Shown: positions 36,039 to 44,768 of the stretch, piece after piece
Numbering within the stretch: position 1 is the stretch's first letter
Layout of the letters: every line of letters starts with the position of its first letter
DNA from: a virus
DNA length: 56,500 nucleotides
IMG/VR virus record: IMGVR_UViG_3300020578_000086
Coordinates: 1 to 56,500 of that record
Reading direction: 5' to 3' (one strand)
Made by a program: the position numbers and the translations under genes
Notes under the pieces: model-generated
What the model was told of the DNA's origin: nothing
Database searches by the model: none
The model's input: only the letters and a program-made list of their open reading frames with translations

Positions 36039-37224
36039 TTGGCAATGATAAGAAAATTTTGTCGTTGTGAACTCTATCAATCGAGACCATTACTGTGTCT
36101 CCAACCGTAAAGTTCTTTTTCTTTGTTTTGATTTCTTTTTGAGAAATCATTCCGCAGATATCTTTTTGTAACTTAACCAATGTACCAAACGGCTGAATTG
36201 AAATAACTTCACCACCCCGAATAGTTCCAAGATTTTTTTCTTTAAACTCTTCAAGTTCTAATCTTTTAGCCGTGGGATCTTCATCTGTAAGAATAATTTT
36301 CTTGTCAGGTGTGATCTCTTTGATCCAAAAAGTTAATTCATTTCCAGCCGTGATCTCACGGTCAGTAAACTTCTTCTTCATCTCTGGAGTCATTTTGCTT
36401 GTGTGCAATAGACCCGTGAATATCTCATCAAACTCAACGAATACACCGTACTTTGCAACTCCAGTAACGCTTCCGGTATACATTTTGTCGGTCTCTAACT
36501 CACTAATTTTGCTAGGCAATATCATACTCACATATTTCTTATACGAGAATACAAATGTATTACTTTCGCGTAAATAATCTTCTACAACGACAGGAATCTC
36601 TCTTCCTATCATACTGTCAAAATCTCTTACGATATTTGTAGCAGCGAGTGACCCTGGCAAAAATCCTTTGATACCCGCAACAAATATGATAAAACCGCCT
36701 CCATTCTTTTCAAGAATCTTACCAATGTAAGCCGATGTTGGTTTAGCAATTTGCTTGACAAATTCACTTTTAATCTTTTCTTCCATCCCTCTTGAAATTG
36801 AAACTTTAACGTAAGGTTCAACTTGCTCAACGGTGGCTTGTATTTCCTGGTTTAAGAAGTAGTTTTGCCCTTCTTCGGTACTCAAATACTCTGAAAAACC
36901 TTCAGAATCCATGTTAATTGTGTTTAAGTAGCCTTTTTCTCTTTTAAGATCTACTATCCCATCAATCAGCCCGCCTAGTATTACATGCACCTCATTCTTA
37001 TTAGCTGCTCTAACAGCAATGATTCTCCTTGTCTCACCTTCTCTAAGTTCTTTACTTAAGATTTCTTGTCCAAGAATCATTTTCTCATAAAGATCTAGTG
37101 CGTATGGTTCTAAGCAGTAATTCTTAGCACCATACTTTGCTAAGATTTCAGGATTAGGTTTTCTGCGTTTACCAGATTCGAGTCTGTCCCAATCAATTTC
37201 TTGTTTGTTTTTTTGTGTATTCAT
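36028..37224 (-). CDS. S1-domain RNA-binding protein (ribosomal protein S1-like)
   Basis: 398 residues with three clear and one degenerate OB-fold S1 repeats. About 160-235 has AYIGKILEKNGGGFIIFVAG with GFLPGS; about 245-315 has YTGSVTGVAKYGVFVEFDEI with GLLHTSKM; about 330-395 has LGTIRGGEVISIQPFGTLVK with GMISQKEI. A weaker one lies at about 60-145. The G-x-V-x-x-i-x-x-x-G-x-F/Y-V pattern and G-l-l-h/p-x-S turn are diagnostic. Bacterial S1 has up to six repeats and delivers mRNA to the 30S subunit; phage S1-like proteins are known from large phages. An RNA-binding, translation-linked role is likely. A TGATATATAC element lies 14 bases before the ATG. It is odd among baseplate genes. Confidence 0.88.
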   Translation of the reverse strand: MNTQKNKQEIDWDRLESGKRRKPNPEILAKYGAKNYCLEPYALDLYEKMILGQEILSKELREGETRRIIAVRAANKNEVHVILGGLIDGIVDLKREKGYLNTINMDSEGFSEYLSTEEGQNYFLNQEIQATVEQVEPYVKVSISRGMEEKIKSEFVKQIAKPTSAYIGKILEKNGGGFIIFVAGIKGFLPGSLAATNIVRDFDSMIGREIPVVVEDYLRESNTFVFSYKKYVSMILPSKISELETDKMYTGSVTGVAKYGVFVEFDEIFTGLLHTSKMTPEMKKKFTDREITAGNELTFWIKEITPDKKIILTDEDPTAKRLELEEFKEKNLGTIRGGEVISIQPFGTLVKLQKDICGMISQKEIKTKKKNFTVGDTVMVSIDRVHNDKIFLSLPNEG

Positions 37225-37238
37225 TATTTTAGATTTTT

Positions 37239-37248
37239 GTATATATCA
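37239..37248 (-). promoter_or_regulatory. Candidate late-promoter element (TGATATATAC)
   Basis: An exact minus-strand copy, 14 bases before the ATG of the S1-domain gene, in the 34-base gap after the 1528-residue gene. This spacing would give a very short untranslated leader. Confidence 0.45.
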
Positions 37249-37258
37249 TACAAGTTCT

Positions 37259-40200
37259 TTACGCAAAGTATGGTGCCACATAGCTATTTCCTAACAAAGC
37301 GTTCCTTTGTGCTGTGGCGACAAGCTGGTCAAGCCAGATGATGAATGGAAAGTTTTTTGTCGAAAGCCCTTCCCATGCAGGTAAGACTTCTTTTGGTTTC
37401 GATGGATGAATTTTTGTAAGCGCAATTCGAGTTGCTGGAAAAGCACACCCAAGAAGTATTACAGGAAAAGGTATGTTTTCGCTTGTAAACGAAGCAGCAC
37501 CTTTTATGATAGGATCTACATAATCTTTTATTAACTTGGGGTTAAGTTCAAAAAATGGCCCTTCTGGTTTAGGAGGATCAGGTGTAACGAATTGAGATAT
37601 GATTGATAAAAATGGAGATTTAAGATTAGAAGCAGCGTCTATAAGTGTACCTAAAACATCCAGCGCTGGAAATGCTATCGTCTCTAGCAAAGAAAACAAA
37701 AATGCTTTTATGTCCGGTCCTGATATTTGTTCAAGACTCACGCTAAACAATAGCTTTATGATATTCAAAATAACGGCAATCTTTGATGCAACAGCAGAAG
37801 TACCTAAGTTTTTGCATATTTGATTTATGTAACAGTTCGCAAACTCGTTAAAAGAAGATAAGAAATCTTTTAACGCCTTTTTTATGATAAAAAGAATTTT
37901 TGTCCCAGGGATTTCTATTTGTATAGGAAGACCAACTTTAGGCAATCTTACGGTAAATGATGCGATGAAGTTTTTTAAAGCTATCTTAATCTCTTTAAGA
38001 AGAGAAACACTTATATCGATAGGGATAACAAGAGGGGGTATTAAGTCCAAAAACAAGTTAATTCCAAGCTGAAATAATTCTTCAGCAGAAGGCAGCTGAA
38101 CAGCAAAGTCAATAATTTTACTAAGTGCTTTTAGTATCAAGTCATCATTAAGACCCAGAATAATGTTGGGTATATTCTTAATTGCTTCCAAAGCAAGAGA
38201 TATTCCAGGGTTAAGAGGGGGGATTGAAACGTTAGTATAACACGGCTCGGGCAAAGATACCAAGATATCTGCAGATGAAACAAAACCCAATTTCTCAGGG
38301 GTTATATCTTTAATTGCATCTTCTATCTGCTTCTTTAAAAGATCTTTAACTAAATCTAATCTCTTCTTAGCCGCTTCTTCAGGACTTCCTAAATCTACTT
38401 CAGCTTCAAGTGCGTCAATCTTTGTGTCGAACTCAGAAAAGATTTCTATCGATGCAGCATACGATGTATTGGCTCTAACCAGTTCCTTTAATTTAGCAGT
38501 AACATCAAAAGGGTTGTTTATACTTAATCCTATTTCTTTAAGAAGCTTCTTTGCTTTATCCGGAGCTGTCTTAAGAATACTCAACAAAGAATTAATAGTG
38601 TCAAGCATAGCAATCGCACTGGGAAGCTCCATCATCATGCCCTTTGAGTCACGCGGTATTTTTATTCCTGGTACATCAAGTCCATCCAAACTTGCAATTA
38701 AAAGCTCTATAATAGTTTTTAGTGACAACTTAATTGCTTCTACATTATCGCAGTTAGTAAACTTTAAAGCATTCTTAATTAAGTCTTTCATCCGCAAAGC
38801 AGTGGGGGAAAATCCTCCAAAGACAGGTGGGTCAGGTATAACTAGTTCATCTACAGATTTCTTAATCTTACCTTTTATGCTATCAATGACAGTTTTCGAT
38901 GAATCTGGTTTGTTTACATCAAGTCTTGTGGATCCTGTAAATAGGTTACCCGGAAATTGTGTAAGATTAATTTTTAATGTAGTATCAAGACCTGGTAATA
39001 ACTCAAGAAGACTTTTTTCGTCAAACTCGGTAATTCCCAAAGAAGGATCCGGAATCTTACTAGGTCCTGTGAGAGTAACAGCAAAAATAGTTTGTTGCTT
39101 TTCATCAATGAACATTACATAGACATTAGGAATGATCCCCCCTGCTGCGCCAATCCAAAACACAAAAGTACCAACTGATGTATGCAAAGTTAAGAGATGA
39201 ACCCACAAGAATGGCAGGGGAATGCTTATGACAGGGTCGGGTATTCCAAGTGCAAGTGAAGGGATAGGGGCCGGAACGGGTATCTGTAAAGCTACTGGGT
39301 AATATCTAAATAATCTTTTATTTAAGAACATCAAGTCAGGTATCGGCATAAGACTTACTATCTGCATAATCTTGGTATATTCACGCCAATAACAATTCTT
39401 TTTGTAATCGGGGCAGCCATTGGATCCTTTAAGACCCAGAGGATCACTTCCTAAAAGATCTTTGCATTTCTTTTCAGTACCAGGTGAACTATCACCGCCT
39501 CCTGCCTTTTCTGCACATGCAGTAATAGCTTTTTTCTGCTCTTCTATACAAGTATTGCATTCTTCTATCGTCTTAACGAAAAAGTTTAGCTCTTTTTGTA
39601 ATTTATTAAGAAATCTGTTTGAAATGTCTAATTCATTTATAAACTTGTCAGGATTAAAAGATTCAAAATTTGATACGCTAATACTAGAAAAATCGGTAGA
39701 ACTTATCATATCATAAAAAGATAGCTTTGCTTCTAACCTTGCATAAAACCTAATTTTTTTTATGTAAGGCTTGGCATCAGAGCTAGTAAGTATTTGATTC
39801 GCTAAAGAGTTTATTTTACCTCTCGTAAGTTCTTCTAAATTTTCAATAAATGGAATAGCAATCGCTAGATCTACGTTGCAATTCTTTACAGAAGTTGGTA
39901 CTTCTTGAACTATGGTAGAACCGTCGCCTGACTTGATTTCTACTGTAGACTTTGCACCTAAAGCATTTCCCTGATCATCATATTGTGGTTTAGGTCCTGT
40001 GTATCCTTGTTCTTTCCATGTAAACAGGTCATCTATACGGTTAGGAGAATAGTATTTTCTCCAAAGTCCGTTTTCTAAAAAACCAGTCCTTGGTAGTCCC
40101 TCTCCTGGTACAAATGTATAGTTATCAACTTTAAGATAACCGTCAAAAATTGTGTCTTGCGCGCCATTTAAAGATTGCGCTAGCAAAAAGTCTAGCCTGC

Positions 40201-41845
40201 CTTTAATTTCGGGATTTGTAACAATCAGTTCAAGTGACTTGCCGTTATCTTTAAATCCTGTAAGATTAGATAAAGCATTTGTAGTTCTTTTTACTTTTTT
40301 TCGAGCCTTTTCTACATAATCTTCAAAATCATATGTATTAAATTCTGCAATGTCAAATTCATCTTTTATTTCAGCTTCAAGGCCAGCATTAAAGTTGTCT
40401 ACGGAACTCTGAAAATCTTCTTGTAAAGAAATTAATGATTGATCCAAATCATTTTTTTGTGCATTCAAATTTTCTGTTTCTACGGCGGATAAATTAGTTG
40501 ATAACAGCTTTGCGGTAACATCCGCTAGCTGAGATTCTATAGACGACTTCTCTTTTGCTATCGCAATAAACGGCGGATTCAATAAGTTATTTGTGGTAGC
40601 TCTTTCTGATACATACTTGTGATTCAAGTCGTGTAAAAGAGCCACTTCTTTAAACGCATAGTATCTGTTTATAGCATTAACTTTTTTCTTACCACACTCA
40701 TTCATAATGTCTTGCGCTTTCTTTATACAAGCCATCATGTTTTTTATTTTATTTAGTTCATCTTCAGGATTAGGTAAACTTAAACCGTTGATTAAATCCT
40801 CTACTTCTTTTATGTTTGCAAGAGGTATCTCTGGTTCAATGGGAACAACACAAGGTATCGCTTCTTCTACTTCATCAGTAGAAAATTTCTTGGTTTTTGA
40901 AGGTCTCTTTCCACACAAGTCCATTTTACCAACTTCTTTAAGATCTTTAACCAACGAATTGCCAACTTTTTTGTTTAAGTTTTTCTTAATCGCTTTAGCC
41001 GCTTTTAGATTGTCTTTATAGATTTTTTCTGCAATATCACCAAGGTTTTCTTCTATGTATAGATTAATTCCCTCCCTTTCCAATATCTCAAAAAACATAT
41101 CTGCGTTAGTAGCTGCTAAAAGTTCTGTTAGAATAGCAATATCTTTAACCTCCTTTTTTGCTATTTCTTTTAATTCCTCTAACGACTTTCCAACAGAAGG
41201 CGTTAGTAGAGATTTTATCTTATCATTTTTAAGAGCATCAAGAGCTTTCTTAGGAGTACTGAAGTTTGTGTCGATAGCTGGCCCCCATGAAACTTCTTTT
41301 GTAGATATTGCAAAACGCAAGTTTATTGAAACCGGTCCCATATTGATAGACTTGTTCAGCGTGATAGCCGGAACAGTCAGAGAAATCTTGACATCTTTCA
41401 TTTTACTAGTGTCAAGACCGGGAAGTACTTTACTTACATCAATCGTAGGATTGTCAGATAGATTATTTACTGAATTAGCAGCGGCTTGTATTTTTGAAGT
41501 ATCTAAGGAAGCAAAGTCAATCGAAAAAACTTCTTTGGTTAAACTTACAATATCACTAATAGCACCACTCAAAGCTGAATTGATTGCTTCTAATAACTTT
41601 AAAATGCGATCTTTGTCATTAGGGTTTTCTACTGCGGGCAGTGCTTTCTTTGCGAATGCCTTAATACAGTTATCTGCGTCATCTTGCGCACTGCCGTTAG
41701 CACTGCCGTTAGCACTGCCGTTAGCACTGCCGTTAGCATTCTTACCTGCGTTGGGGTCAAGAAGAGAACTTATTTCATTTAATACACTTTTGGCATCATC
41801 AGATAGTTCATCGCAGCAGTCGCACCCTTTTTTTAATTCATCCAT
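37259..41845 (-). CDS. Large virion structural protein with NGSA repeats and Cys pairs (1528 aa)
   Basis: Its ATG shares a base with the stop of the gp5-like spike gene, so it belongs to the hub operon. The N-terminus has a Cys cluster (MDELKKGCDCCDEL) and a linker of four NGSA units coded by perfect 12-base repeats. Helical, Lys/Glu/Leu-rich stretches (IESQLADVTAKLLSTNLSAV; FDIAEFNTYDFEDYVEKARK) alternate with hydrophobic, Pro-rich beta segments (PVALQIPVPAPIPSLALGIP; LDLIPPLVIPIDISVSLLKE). Cys pairs occur mid-protein (CNTCIEEQKKAITAC). No enzyme motif was found. A structural baseplate role follows from the neighbourhood. A tape-measure role is possible but the composition (Pro-rich beta segments, Cys) is not typical of one. 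Not assigned. Confidence 0.75.
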   Translation of the reverse strand: MDELKKGCDCCDELSDDAKSVLNEISSLLDPNAGKNANGSANGSANGSANGSAQDDADNCIKAFAKKALPAVENPNDKDRILKLLEAINSALSGAISDIVSLTKEVFSIDFASLDTSKIQAAANSVNNLSDNPTIDVSKVLPGLDTSKMKDVKISLTVPAITLNKSINMGPVSINLRFAISTKEVSWGPAIDTNFSTPKKALDALKNDKIKSLLTPSVGKSLEELKEIAKKEVKDIAILTELLAATNADMFFEILEREGINLYIEENLGDIAEKIYKDNLKAAKAIKKNLNKKVGNSLVKDLKEVGKMDLCGKRPSKTKKFSTDEVEEAIPCVVPIEPEIPLANIKEVEDLINGLSLPNPEDELNKIKNMMACIKKAQDIMNECGKKKVNAINRYYAFKEVALLHDLNHKYVSERATTNNLLNPPFIAIAKEKSSIESQLADVTAKLLSTNLSAVETENLNAQKNDLDQSLISLQEDFQSSVDNFNAGLEAEIKDEFDIAEFNTYDFEDYVEKARKKVKRTTNALSNLTGFKDNGKSLELIVTNPEIKGRLDFLLAQSLNGAQDTIFDGYLKVDNYTFVPGEGLPRTGFLENGLWRKYYSPNRIDDLFTWKEQGYTGPKPQYDDQGNALGAKSTVEIKSGDGSTIVQEVPTSVKNCNVDLAIAIPFIENLEELTRGKINSLANQILTSSDAKPYIKKIRFYARLEAKLSFYDMISSTDFSSISVSNFESFNPDKFINELDISNRFLNKLQKELNFFVKTIEECNTCIEEQKKAITACAEKAGGGDSSPGTEKKCKDLLGSDPLGLKGSNGCPDYKKNCYWREYTKIMQIVSLMPIPDLMFLNKRLFRYYPVALQIPVPAPIPSLALGIPDPVISIPLPFLWVHLLTLHTSVGTFVFWIGAAGGIIPNVYVMFIDEKQQTIFAVTLTGPSKIPDPSLGITEFDEKSLLELLPGLDTTLKINLTQFPGNLFTGSTRLDVNKPDSSKTVIDSIKGKIKKSVDELVIPDPPVFGGFSPTALRMKDLIKNALKFTNCDNVEAIKLSLKTIIELLIASLDGLDVPGIKIPRDSKGMMMELPSAIAMLDTINSLLSILKTAPDKAKKLLKEIGLSINNPFDVTAKLKELVRANTSYAASIEIFSEFDTKIDALEAEVDLGSPEEAAKKRLDLVKDLLKKQIEDAIKDITPEKLGFVSSADILVSLPEPCYTNVSIPPLNPGISLALEAIKNIPNIILGLNDDLILKALSKIIDFAVQLPSAEELFQLGINLFLDLIPPLVIPIDISVSLLKEIKIALKNFIASFTVRLPKVGLPIQIEIPGTKILFIIKKALKDFLSSFNEFANCYINQICKNLGTSAVASKIAVILNIIKLLFSVSLEQISGPDIKAFLFSLLETIAFPALDVLGTLIDAASNLKSPFLSIISQFVTPDPPKPEGPFFELNPKLIKDYVDPIIKGAASFTSENIPFPVILLGCAFPATRIALTKIHPSKPKEVLPAWEGLSTKNFPFIIWLDQLVATAQRNALLGNSYVAPYFA
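41691..41738 (+). repeat. Four perfect 12-bp tandem repeats (unit ctgccgttagca)
   Basis: Four identical in-frame copies of ctgccgttagca coding, on the minus strand, NGSA units near residue 40 of the 1528-residue protein. Identity at every synonymous position indicates recent slippage-type expansion, so copy number may vary between related phages. Confidence 0.9.
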
Positions 41846-42678
41846 TATGAACTTACTTTAACGTTTTTAGATGTAGACAACTGTTCAAACGCAGAAGCCT
41901 GCGAACTATAAACTCCAGGGGTTGAAGGCAACTTGCCGTCAACCGCAGTAGCAAGAGATTTTAGAAATGCCCATAGCGGTTCAGCAAGAACGGCTGAATA
42001 TGTAGGAGCTGGCCCAAGTTTTGTAACTGCTGAGCCATTCATGGCAACTTCTGTAGATTCTGCTCTGATTAGAGAGTTAGAAGCTAGATTGATGCTTGAA
42101 TTACATGTGATGTTTATGTTAGGTCCTACAAGTTCAATTATGCTTTCACTACCCGAATGCTCTATAGTTATACTTGTATCAGGGTTTATCGTTATATGTG
42201 AATCTTTTAAAGATATCTCCATACCGATATCTGGTGTGTAGTATACTTTTAACTCTTCATCTTGGTCCCAGCCAAACACATGACTGTTTAGATATGAAGC
42301 GCTGATAGCAGCCTGCATATCAGTGTTTATGTTTATGATAGAAGAATACTCGGGTGAATAAATGTTACCATCACAAAAATTTACTGATACGATTGCTCCT
42401 ATCTTAGGCACACTTAAATTACCAAACCCTCCTTCACCACCCGCAAAGAAATTGTTATTTTTAGGATACGCCCACGGAATGTCTTCTTTTTTCAATTCTG
42501 TTCTTTTAGTCTGCCCGGGTATAGGTTTATTGTTTTTGTCATATACAGGTTCTTCAAAGTCAAAGACTCCAAACACCATGATTCTACAACGCCCTTCACG
42601 ATTTGGGTCATCATTATCAACTACTCGTCCTACAAATGAACCTTGGGATAAATATCTTTTTTCAAGAGTACTTGCCAT
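41845..42678 (-). CDS. Baseplate spike protein, gp5-like OB-fold plus beta-helix, no lysozyme
   Basis: 277 residues. The N-terminal 130 form a gp5/GpV-type OB-fold: GSFVGRVVDNDDPNREGRCR then IMVFGVFDF, and IPWAYPKNNNFFAGG followed by LSVPKIGAIVSVNFCDGN. About 160-215 are short alternating strands (HITINPDTSITIEHSG; IIELVGPNINITCNSSINLA) typical of the triple-stranded beta-helix needle. The lysozyme domain that T4 gp5 carries between these parts is absent, as in P2-type spikes. It would form the membrane-puncturing tip under the hub. It lies 31 bases after the 681-residue gene and is coupled to the 1528-residue gene. Family call is strong. Confidence 0.88.
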   Translation of the reverse strand: MASTLEKRYLSQGSFVGRVVDNDDPNREGRCRIMVFGVFDFEEPVYDKNNKPIPGQTKRTELKKEDIPWAYPKNNNFFAGGEGGFGNLSVPKIGAIVSVNFCDGNIYSPEYSSIININTDMQAAISASYLNSHVFGWDQDEELKVYYTPDIGMEISLKDSHITINPDTSITIEHSGSESIIELVGPNINITCNSSINLASNSLIRAESTEVAMNGSAVTKLGPAPTYSAVLAEPLWAFLKSLATAVDGKLPSTPGVYSSQASAFEQLSTSKNVKVSS

Positions 42679-42709
42679 TTTTAGTTTTTAGCTTTAATAG
42701 TTTTATATT

Positions 42710-44755
42710 TTATTTGCGACTTTTATTAGAAAAACCAATGTTACCTAAACCAGTAGATTTTAAAGATGACCCTTGGCTTTCAAGGTTAACATTAGCTGGT
42801 TTAGGAGTTGAATCACTATCAATCTTATCACCTTCTAAAGTAACGATTGAGGTATCAAGACTAGCATCTATAGTAGATACAGGTCCTTCAAGCTGTGCTT
42901 TTGCTACAGCTTGCGCAGCAACTGGGGATGAACCAAATAAGATTCTACCAAGGTCAGACTGTAACAGTGATGTCTTACCCGATGATAGCAAATCTTCTTT
43001 TCGAGGATTTGGTGTAGTAGCTTTAGGTGGTTCTAATCTTACAAGTTCTCCAAGCGTGGCATTCTCTAAAGATGTACCAGCTGTTACTGATTGTATCTCT
43101 TTTATGTCTCCAATAAAGCCTTTTAGAAGTTCAATATCAGCACCATCTAAGTTAATGTTATCCGCCATTGTAGAAGCTTCTTTAGGGGACTTTGCAAATT
43201 TACTTAATAAACCTTGCAGGGCGGCTACGGGGTTATTCAGAATCCCTTGTAGTTCACCTACAAGTGTGGTTAAAGATAAACCATAAACATTACCAAGAAA
43301 TGCGCCTCTAAGCAAATTTCCAGCCAATGCACGAGCTCTTGATCCTACATCAACGCTTCCTAAGTTACGTTCTATCAAAGTGCCAGATGGTGGTACAAGT
43401 AAATTTTCACCTAATGCATTTTCTCCAGCAAGATTGGTTTCTTGTGCAGGTGCCCCACCTAACTGAATGTTTTGTGCATTAAGTGAAGTGTTTACTCTAT
43501 CTACCAGCTCGCCTTGTGCATTATATACTTTTGATTCAAACCCTTGTTTTCCTGGTGCTTTGTTTTCAGTTCCATTATTTTTGTTCCCCACGCCAAAACT
43601 AAATTGTTTATCCTCTGTCCTTTTCCCGACGCTTTGCCCCTCTCTCCATTCTGTTTCCCCCGCCGTAAAAAATGGCGGCGTCGCAGCTGAAAAGAGCAGT
43701 GATCTAAGATCTTTAAAGCCATCAACGTTATTATAAGACAAAGTTTGTAAGTCACGCGAGAATTTTTCAACATCGTCACCTCTTGTTACACCATCTCCCT
43801 CTGGTTCCCCCTGTATGCTGGTTGTTTTATTAAATGATGAATACATCGTGTCTTTTCCTCGCTGGTAATTGTAAAAAGTGTCTGCGATAAGTCCACCCAT
43901 CATACCATAGTTATTGACTTCACGAATCGCTCCAATCTTAATTGGTATTTTTACGTGTGCTGGTTTATCACTCGCGTATCTTGCGACATCTGCCAAATAA
44001 CCTACAGTTTCTTCAGTCAAAAAGTCAAATTCACAATAGTCTAATCTGAACCTAATAAACGAACCTGTGTTGAAAAAAGAATTTGGTGAGAGCCCCTTAG
44101 GATCAGCCGCAGTATTCGGACGCTTAATATGGCGTATTTCAGTGACCCACAAGTCCATTGAAAAGTATCTTTGGTTATCGGGTAACATATGACGCATGTT
44201 AGAGAAATCATATGAAGCTTTTCGATAACAATCAATAAGATACGTCATCTTCATTGAAATGCTTTCATGGCAATCAAATATAATTTTCTTTTCTTTTGCG
44301 CGATAAGGGTTTTTTGGGTCAACTCTCCATAAGTCAGCTAATCCTTCAACTTTTTCGAATGTCCATGGCTCGTATGTGGATACTTTCATAAAACCCTCTC
44401 TAAATTCTCGAATCATGCCAGCGCGGTAATACTCGCCTCGCCTTCTTAAAAAGCTTTCAGCGCCATCAGGTAAGTTTGTATACCCATCACCAAGGCCTTT
44501 CTCCGTATCATTGGCCTTATTGTAATTTTCATCATACTTCATAAATAAGCCCATCGGCATTACATCCATGTCCATGTTAGTTGGATCATAATATCCGTCT
44601 GGGATAATTCTAAAGTAGAAGCCCATGTAAGTAGGGTCTTCGTAGTCTTGCCATCTACTAATCTCCTCATCAAATTTTTCGGGGCGAGATGGAGATGGTA
44701 ACCACTGGCCCCCGCCAGTTAAAAACCCTTTTGTAATTTTGTTAGTGTAGTACAT
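42710..44755 (-). CDS. Virion structural protein of the hub region, possible tube-initiator type (681 aa)
   Basis: Starts MYYTNKITKGFLTGGGQWLP. The N-terminal half is well ordered: ESFLRRRGEYYRAGMIREFR, TYEPWTFEKVEGLADLWRVD, KKIIFDCHESISMKMTYLID then CYRKASYDF, and MLPDNQRYFSMDLWVTEIRH. This pattern is familiar from large-phage proteins that combine a tube-like beta fold with baseplate association. The C-terminal half (about 330 on) is low-complexity, Asn/Gly/Ser-rich and probably disordered or a linker. Lying between gp27-like hub and gp5-like spike, it may be part of the hub or tube base. No enzyme motif. Identity with a named T4 protein is not shown. Confidence 0.72.
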   Translation of the reverse strand: MYYTNKITKGFLTGGGQWLPSPSRPEKFDEEISRWQDYEDPTYMGFYFRIIPDGYYDPTNMDMDVMPMGLFMKYDENYNKANDTEKGLGDGYTNLPDGAESFLRRRGEYYRAGMIREFREGFMKVSTYEPWTFEKVEGLADLWRVDPKNPYRAKEKKIIFDCHESISMKMTYLIDCYRKASYDFSNMRHMLPDNQRYFSMDLWVTEIRHIKRPNTAADPKGLSPNSFFNTGSFIRFRLDYCEFDFLTEETVGYLADVARYASDKPAHVKIPIKIGAIREVNNYGMMGGLIADTFYNYQRGKDTMYSSFNKTTSIQGEPEGDGVTRGDDVEKFSRDLQTLSYNNVDGFKDLRSLLFSAATPPFFTAGETEWREGQSVGKRTEDKQFSFGVGNKNNGTENKAPGKQGFESKVYNAQGELVDRVNTSLNAQNIQLGGAPAQETNLAGENALGENLLVPPSGTLIERNLGSVDVGSRARALAGNLLRGAFLGNVYGLSLTTLVGELQGILNNPVAALQGLLSKFAKSPKEASTMADNINLDGADIELLKGFIGDIKEIQSVTAGTSLENATLGELVRLEPPKATTPNPRKEDLLSSGKTSLLQSDLGRILFGSSPVAAQAVAKAQLEGPVSTIDASLDTSIVTLEGDKIDSDSTPKPANVNLESQGSSLKSTGLGNIGFSNKSRK

Positions 44756-44768
44756 ATTAGTATATATT

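Noticed and set aside
37259-41845. Tape-measure assignment for the 1528-residue protein
   Set aside because: It lacks a continuous coiled coil and has many Pro-rich beta segments and Cys pairs; its position after the spike gene is also unusual for a tape measure.
41055-41861. Plus-strand frame of 268 residues (and a 232-residue one at 38424-39122)
   Set aside because: Both lie wholly inside the 1528-residue gene, are Ser/Leu/Ile-rich without motifs, and end in the antisense of the NGSA repeat; they are composition shadows.
42603-43286. Plus-strand frame of 227 residues across the gp5/681-residue gene junction
   Set aside because: Overlaps two well-supported genes on the other strand and shows no family-like motif.
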